Part shown: one piece after another, positions 61,216-64,000 of the stretch
Layout of the letters: every line of letters begins with the position of its first letter
How positions within the stretch are numbered: position 1 is the stretch's first letter
Assembly (NCBI GenBank): GCA_020847735.1
Contig: JADLBL010000001.1
Coordinates: 124,001 to 188,000 of the forward strand
Direction of reading: 5' to 3'
Origin: Candidatus Eisenbacteria bacterium
GTDB lineage: Bacteria > Eisenbacteria > RBG-16-71-46
Length of the DNA stretch: 64,000 nt
Translations under genes and position numbers: made by a program
Notes under the pieces: model-generated
Databases searched by the model: none
The model's input: the letters and a program-made list of their open reading frames with translations, nothing else
What the model was told of the DNA's origin: nothing

Positions 61216-62192
61216 GCGGCGCCCTGCTCGAAGTCCGCGACCTCAGGATGCATTTCCCGATCCGGCGCGGTCTGTTCGGCCGCGTGCGCGGACACGTGAA
61301 GGCCGTGGACGGCGTCAGCTTCACGATCCGGCGCGGCGAGACGCTCGGCCTCGTGGGGGAGAGCGGTTGCGGAAAGACCACGACCGGCCGCGCGATCCTG
61401 CGGCTGCTGCAGCCCACCTCGGGCAGCGTGCGCTTCGACGGCGTCGAGCTGACCACCCTTCCGCGCTCCGCGTTGAGGGCGATGCGGCGGCGCATGCAGA
61501 TCGTTTTCCAGGATCCCTACTCGAGTCTGAATCCGCGGCTGACCGTGGGGGACATGGTCGGCGAGGCGCTGGCGATCCACCGCCTCGCCCGCGGCGCCGC
61601 GGCCCGGGTCCGCGTCGCCGAGCTGCTGGAACTGGTGGGCCTGTCGCCCGAGCACGCCCGCCGATATCCGCACGAGTTCTCGGGCGGGCAGCGCCAGCGC
61701 ATCGGCATCGCGCGCGCGCTGGCCGTGAGCCCCGAACTGCTCGTCCTCGACGAACCCGTCTCGGCGCTCGACGTTTCGATCCAGGCGCAGGTGGTGAACC
61801 TGCTCCAGGATCTGCAGCGCCGCCTCGGCCTCACGTACCTGTTCGTGGCGCACGACCTGTCGGTCGTCGAGCACGTCAGCACCCGGGTGGCGGTCATGTA
61901 CCTCGGGCGCATCGTCGAGATCGCCGGCCGTGACGAGCTGTACGCCCGCCCGCTGCATCCGTACACGCAGTCGCTGCTCTCGGCGGTTCCGATTCCCGAC
62001 CCGGCGCGCGAGCCGTCGCGGATCGTCCTGAAGGGCGACGTGCCGAGCCCGGCCAGGCCGCCCTCGGGCTGCGCGTTCCATCCGCGCTGCTTCCTCGCCG
62101 AGCGGATGACCGGCCGGGAGCGCTGCGCGGCCGAGACACCGCCCCTGCGCGAGGTCGCGCCCGGCCACTGGGTGGCCTGCCACTTCGCCTGA
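61212..62192 (+). CDS. Peptide ABC transporter ATPase, DppF/OppF-like
   Basis: This 326-residue second ATPase starts at GTG 61212. It has [20 protein letters not shown], the OppF-type start, then Walker [10 protein letters not shown]. The Q-loop is [16 protein letters not shown], the signature [17 protein letters not shown], and Walker [13 protein letters not shown]. The Cys-containing end is [14 protein letters not shown]. Four-base overlap with the DppD-like gene indicates translational coupling. It is the last gene before the long intergenic region. Confidence 0.95.
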   Translation: MSGALLEVRDLRMHFPIRRGLFGRVRGHVKAVDGVSFTIRRGETLGLVGESGCGKTTTGRAILRLLQPTSGSVRFDGVELTTLPRSALRAMRRRMQIVFQDPYSSLNPRLTVGDMVGEALAIHRLARGAAARVRVAELLELVGLSPEHARRYPHEFSGGQRQRIGIARALAVSPELLVLDEPVSALDVSIQAQVVNLLQDLQRRLGLTYLFVAHDLSVVEHVSTRVAVMYLGRIVEIAGRDELYARPLHPYTQSLLSAVPIPDPAREPSRIVLKGDVPSPARPPSGCAFHPRCFLAERMTGRERCAAETPPLREVAPGHWVACHFA

Positions 62193-62286
62193 CGCCGCCG
62201 GCGGGCTGGTCCGCGCTTCGCGCCCGCTGCCCCGACCGACGGGGGCTTTGCCCCAGCCGGGCCGCCCGGTGCGCGGTTCGGCGCCG

Positions 62287-62309
62287 CGCCCGCAACGCCG
62301 ACGCGGGCG
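62287..62309 (+). terminator. Hairpin after the peptide importer operon
   Basis: CGCCCGC (62287-62293) pairs exactly with GCGGGCG (62303-62309) over a nine-base loop, about 95 bp after the dppF-like stop. A smaller GGGGC/GCCCC hairpin precedes it. There is no U-tract, so termination may be Rho-dependent. Confidence 0.35.
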
Positions 62310-62694
62310 AGTCGCAACGCTCGGGCGGTCGCGAAGGCGGTGAAGCGCGGCGAATCCCGCACTCGCGTTCCCATTGGCAATCACATCCGCCCGGCCGGGG
62401 GCGCTGGCGCGACCCGGCACCGCGTTTGCAATGAGGCTCCGGTGAAGTTCGGCCGCGAGGCACCGCCGCACGAACGGACGGGTGGACCGCGCTCGAACAC
62501 AAGGATTGCAGCGAAGTGTTCCCTGTTCGACTCGTGATTGGCAGTTGGTGGGCTGATCCCCCTATCGCGAGCGAAGGAGTCTACCGGACCGCACACGGTC
62601 GTTACGGGGAACTTATTGACGGGCCCTGTTGCCTGCGGCGCTATTGGCCTCCGTGCTCGACTCACGCGACCGCGACCCAGGGCCCATGAATCCG

Positions 62695-62726
62695 ACGCCG
62701 CGCCCTCCGCTCCGGGGGCGCGGCGT
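62695..62726 (+). terminator. Strong 11-bp stem-loop upstream of the microcompartment promoter
   Basis: ACGCCGCGCCC (62695-62705) is an exact reverse complement of GGGCGCGGCGT (62716-62726) with a ten-base loop. It ends 23 bp before the TTGACC box. It may insulate the microcompartment operon or terminate an unseen short RNA. Confidence 0.45.
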
Positions 62727-62749
62727 TCGCGTGCGTTCCGCCCCGGGCG

Positions 62750-62777
62750 TTGACCGCTGCGCGGCCGGGGGTTAGCT
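62750..62777 (+). promoter_or_regulatory. Predicted promoter for the microcompartment operon
   Basis: TTGACC (62750-62755), a 16-bp spacer and TTAGCT (62772-62777) fit the promoter form seen repeatedly in this window. The first shell gene starts 51 bp downstream with a GGAGG ribosome site. Confidence 0.5.
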
Positions 62778-62828
62778 TCCGCGCACCCGCGACGGCAGTG
62801 CTCGCCGCGGCGGCTGGTACGGAGGCGC

Positions 62829-63122
62829 ATGGAAAGTCCTCGAGCCCGCCGGGCGCTCGGCCTGGTGGAAACACGCGGTTTCACGGCGGCCGTCGAGGCC
62901 GCCGACGCCATGGCGAAGGCGGCCCGTGTCGAGATCGTCCGCTACGAGGTGGTGCGCTCCGCGCTGGTCACGATTCTCGTTCGGGGACCCCTGGCCGAAG
63001 TCGAGGCCGCCGTGGCGGCGGGCTCGGCCCAGGGCGCGCGGGTGGGCGAGTTGCTGCGCGCCCACGTGATTCCGTCCCCGGCGCCCGATATCGAGTTCAT
63101 GCTGGAACGGCGCGGCTCCTGA
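62829..63122 (+). CDS. BMC-H microcompartment shell protein, first copy
   Basis: This 97-residue single-BMC-domain protein forms hexameric tiles of a microcompartment shell. It has [20 protein letters not shown] and HVIPSP, the hallmark segments. At the pore loop it reads VRSAL (42-46), where the PduA type has a Gly-Ser-Gly pattern, placing Arg43 near the pore. A second BMC-H gene follows after 46 bp. Confidence 0.93.
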   Translation: MESPRARRALGLVETRGFTAAVEAADAMAKAARVEIVRYEVVRSALVTILVRGPLAEVEAAVAAGSAQGARVGELLRAHVIPSPAPDIEFMLERRGS

Positions 63123-63168
63123 CGGGGCTCCGCGCACGCCCGCACCGCTGGACCACACGGAGGGTGCC

Positions 63169-63468
63169 ATGCAGGAAGAGGCTCTTGGCCTGATCGAGAC
63201 CCGCGGCTTCGTCGCGATGGTCGAAGCGTCCGACGCCATGGTGAAGGCGGCGCGGGTGACGCTCGTTCACTACGAGAAGATCGGTGGCGGTTACGTGACG
63301 ACCGTGGTTCGCGGCGACGTCGCCGCGGTTCGTGCCGCGACCGAGGCCGGCGCGGCGGCCGCCGCCAAGGTCGGCGAGGTCGTGTCGGTGCACGTCATTC
63401 CGCGTCCGCACGGCCAGCTCGAGGACGCGCTGCCCATCCGGCACCCCGAAACCGCGGCCAAGAAGTAG
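63169..63468 (+). CDS. BMC-H microcompartment shell protein, second copy (PduA/EutM-like)
   Basis: This 99-residue shell protein starts [20 protein letters not shown] and has a canonical pore loop KIGGGYV (37-43) and [11 protein letters not shown]. It should form hexamers with a small glycine-lined pore for polar metabolites. The different pore of the first copy suggests a mixed facet. ATG follows GGAGGGTGCC. The vertex protein starts 2 bp later. Confidence 0.95.
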   Translation: MQEEALGLIETRGFVAMVEASDAMVKAARVTLVHYEKIGGGYVTTVVRGDVAAVRAATEAGAAAAAKVGEVVSVHVIPRPHGQLEDALPIRHPETAAKK

Positions 63469-63470
63469 CG

Positions 63471-63776
63471 ATGATTCTCGCGCAGGTGCTCGGCACGGTC
63501 GTGTCCACGCGCAAGGACGCCGGACTCTCCGGGCTCAAACTCATGCTCGCGCGCGAGGTGGACGGTCAGTTCAAGCCGGCCGGCAACTTCGTGGTGGCGG
63601 TGGACGCCGTGGGAGCCGGGGCGGGCGAGCTGGTGCTGGTCGCGGCCGGCTCCTCGGCGCGCCTGACCGAGGTGACGAAGGACCGGCCGGTGGACCACGT
63701 CATCTGCGGGATCGTGGACGCGGTCGAGACGGGCGGCCGTGACGTCTATCTGAAGCGCGCAGGGCTGCCGGGCTGA
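63471..63776 (+). CDS. BMC-P pentameric vertex protein (EutN/CcmL family)
   Basis: This 101-residue protein has the EutN/CcmL fold: MILAQVLGTVVSTRKDAGLSG, LKLMLAREVDG, the central FVVAVDAVGAGAGELVLVA and VDHVICGIVDAVE. Pentamers cap microcompartment vertices. The presence of BMC-H and BMC-P together means a closed shell can be built. The aldehyde dehydrogenase gene follows after 5 bp. Confidence 0.95.
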   Translation: MILAQVLGTVVSTRKDAGLSGLKLMLAREVDGQFKPAGNFVVAVDAVGAGAGELVLVAAGSSARLTEVTKDRPVDHVICGIVDAVETGGRDVYLKRAGLPG

Positions 63777-63781
63777 AGCTC

Positions 63782-64000
63782 ATGTCCCTCGATCCGGCGC
63801 GCATCGAGTCCATCGTCGCCGAGGTGCTGGATCGCCTCGACGGCGGCGACGCCGCGGGCGGCGGCGCGCTCGGTATCCACCGCACGCTCGACGAGGCCGT
63901 GGCGGCGGCCCGCCGCTCGTTCGCGGCGTTCCGCGAGGTGCCGCTCGAGACGCGCGACCGGATCATCGCCTCGATCCGCAGGACGATGCTCGCCAGCCTC
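63782..64000 (+). CDS. Aldehyde dehydrogenase, microcompartment-associated, 3'-truncated
   Basis: Only the first 73 codons are in the window. The N-terminal MSLDPARIESIVAEVLDRL is an amphipathic helix of the kind that targets cargo to the shell. A Gly/Ala linker follows, then TLDEAVAAARRSFAAFREV and RDRIIASIRRTML, the usual opening of the CoA-acylating dehydrogenase of microcompartments. The catalytic cysteine lies beyond the window. It indicates an aldehyde-processing compartment; the substrate is unknown. Confidence 0.85.
   Translation, partial: MSLDPARIESIVAEVLDRLDGGDAAGGGALGIHRTLDEAVAAARRSFAAFREVPLETRDRIIASIRRTMLASL

Larger units (their letters stand above)
62193..62828 (+). other. Long intergenic region before the microcompartment locus
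   Basis: This is the only stretch above 300 bp without a convincing gene. It holds, in order, a GGGGC-TTT-GCCCC hairpin near 62240-62255, a stem at 62287-62309 (CGCCCGC/GCGGGCG), a less GC-rich middle part (about 62430-62660), a strong 11-bp stem at 62695-62726 and a promoter at 62750. Two short frames at 62340-62537 and 62538-62753 lack ribosome sites and recognisable content, and I do not call them genes. Confidence 0.6.

Noticed and set aside
62500-62545. tRNA-like TTCGA loop near 62527
   Set aside because: The flanking bases do not pair into a T-arm, and no D-arm, anticodon arm or acceptor stem can be drawn.
62530-62615. Purine-riboswitch-like segment (TCTACC followed by a GACCG/CGGTC hairpin)
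   Set aside because: The GACTATG-type junction, the kissing loops and a closing P1 stem are missing, so the similarity is probably chance.
62340-62753. Two short open frames (62340-62537 and 62538-62753)
   Set aside because: No ribosome sites, no recognisable domains, and the second runs through a strong hairpin and into the promoter region.

Overview
The window is a very GC-rich, densely packed bacterial chromosome segment of about 59 protein genes, with no rRNA, tRNA, CRISPR array, insertion sequence or phage gene recognised. It comes from a diderm bacterium: there is a BamA/OmpH envelope module, an almost complete lipid A-Kdo pathway, ADP-heptose-type glycosyltransferases, ExbB/ExbD/TonB and a TolC-MacAB-like pump. 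An LpxC-FabZ fusion, McsB/ClpC in a diderm, a Minf_1886-family gene and a microcompartment locus point away from Proteobacteria, towards the FCB/PVC sphere or a candidate phylum such as Eisenbacteria. That placement is an inference and was not tested by phylogeny.

Layout. 1-3345: protein-arginine kinase McsB (cut by the window edge) and ClpC. 3604-14707: bamA, ompH, lpxD, lpxC-fabZ, lpxA, a Gfo/Idh dehydrogenase, lpxB, an LpxJ-like DUF374 acyltransferase, waaA and lpxK, mostly joined by 4-nt stop/start overlaps. 14720-23302: nadB, a small conserved gene, an MsbA-like exporter, two family-9 glycosyltransferases around proS, and a GmhB phosphatase with an extra N-terminal domain. 23318-26474 (minus strand): a DUF4388 protein and a TPR membrane protein. 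26668-31619: asnS, a phosphate-binding-like lipoprotein, a TPR protein and two STAS proteins. 31763-34266: exbB-exbD-exbD-tonB. 34528-41201: a Yip1 protein, then tolC, a MacA-like adaptor, one ATPase and two permeases. 41249-48033: uvrA, then tdh-kbl-gcvT-gcvH (threonine to glycine to one-carbon units). 48071-55299: an eight-gene cassette of unknown function built on a MutL-like ASKHA protein and a DUF6754 membrane protein. 55339-56139: an LplA-type lipoate ligase-like protein. 56274-62192: a five-gene peptide ABC importer. 62193-62828: the only long non-coding stretch. 62829-64000: the start of a bacterial microcompartment locus (two BMC-H shell proteins, one BMC-P, and the start of an aldehyde dehydrogenase with an encapsulation-type N-terminus).

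How the genes fit together. The first third is an outer-membrane biogenesis island: protein insertion, lipid A synthesis, Kdo transfer, late acylation, flipping and core heptose addition. The LpxH/LpxI/LpxG step is absent, and a possible GnnA-like gene sits between lpxA and lpxB. The middle holds envelope energy transduction and efflux. The glycine block needs lipoylated GcvH, and a lipoate ligase-like gene lies eight genes downstream; gcvP is not in the window.

The best candidate for an undescribed system is the 48071-55299 cassette: a MutL-family ASKHA ATPase with no mutase subunits, a barrel-sandwich/KOW-like partner, and four membrane proteins. Several promoters share the form TTGAC(A/C/G), a 16-17 nt spacer, then YTAnnn.
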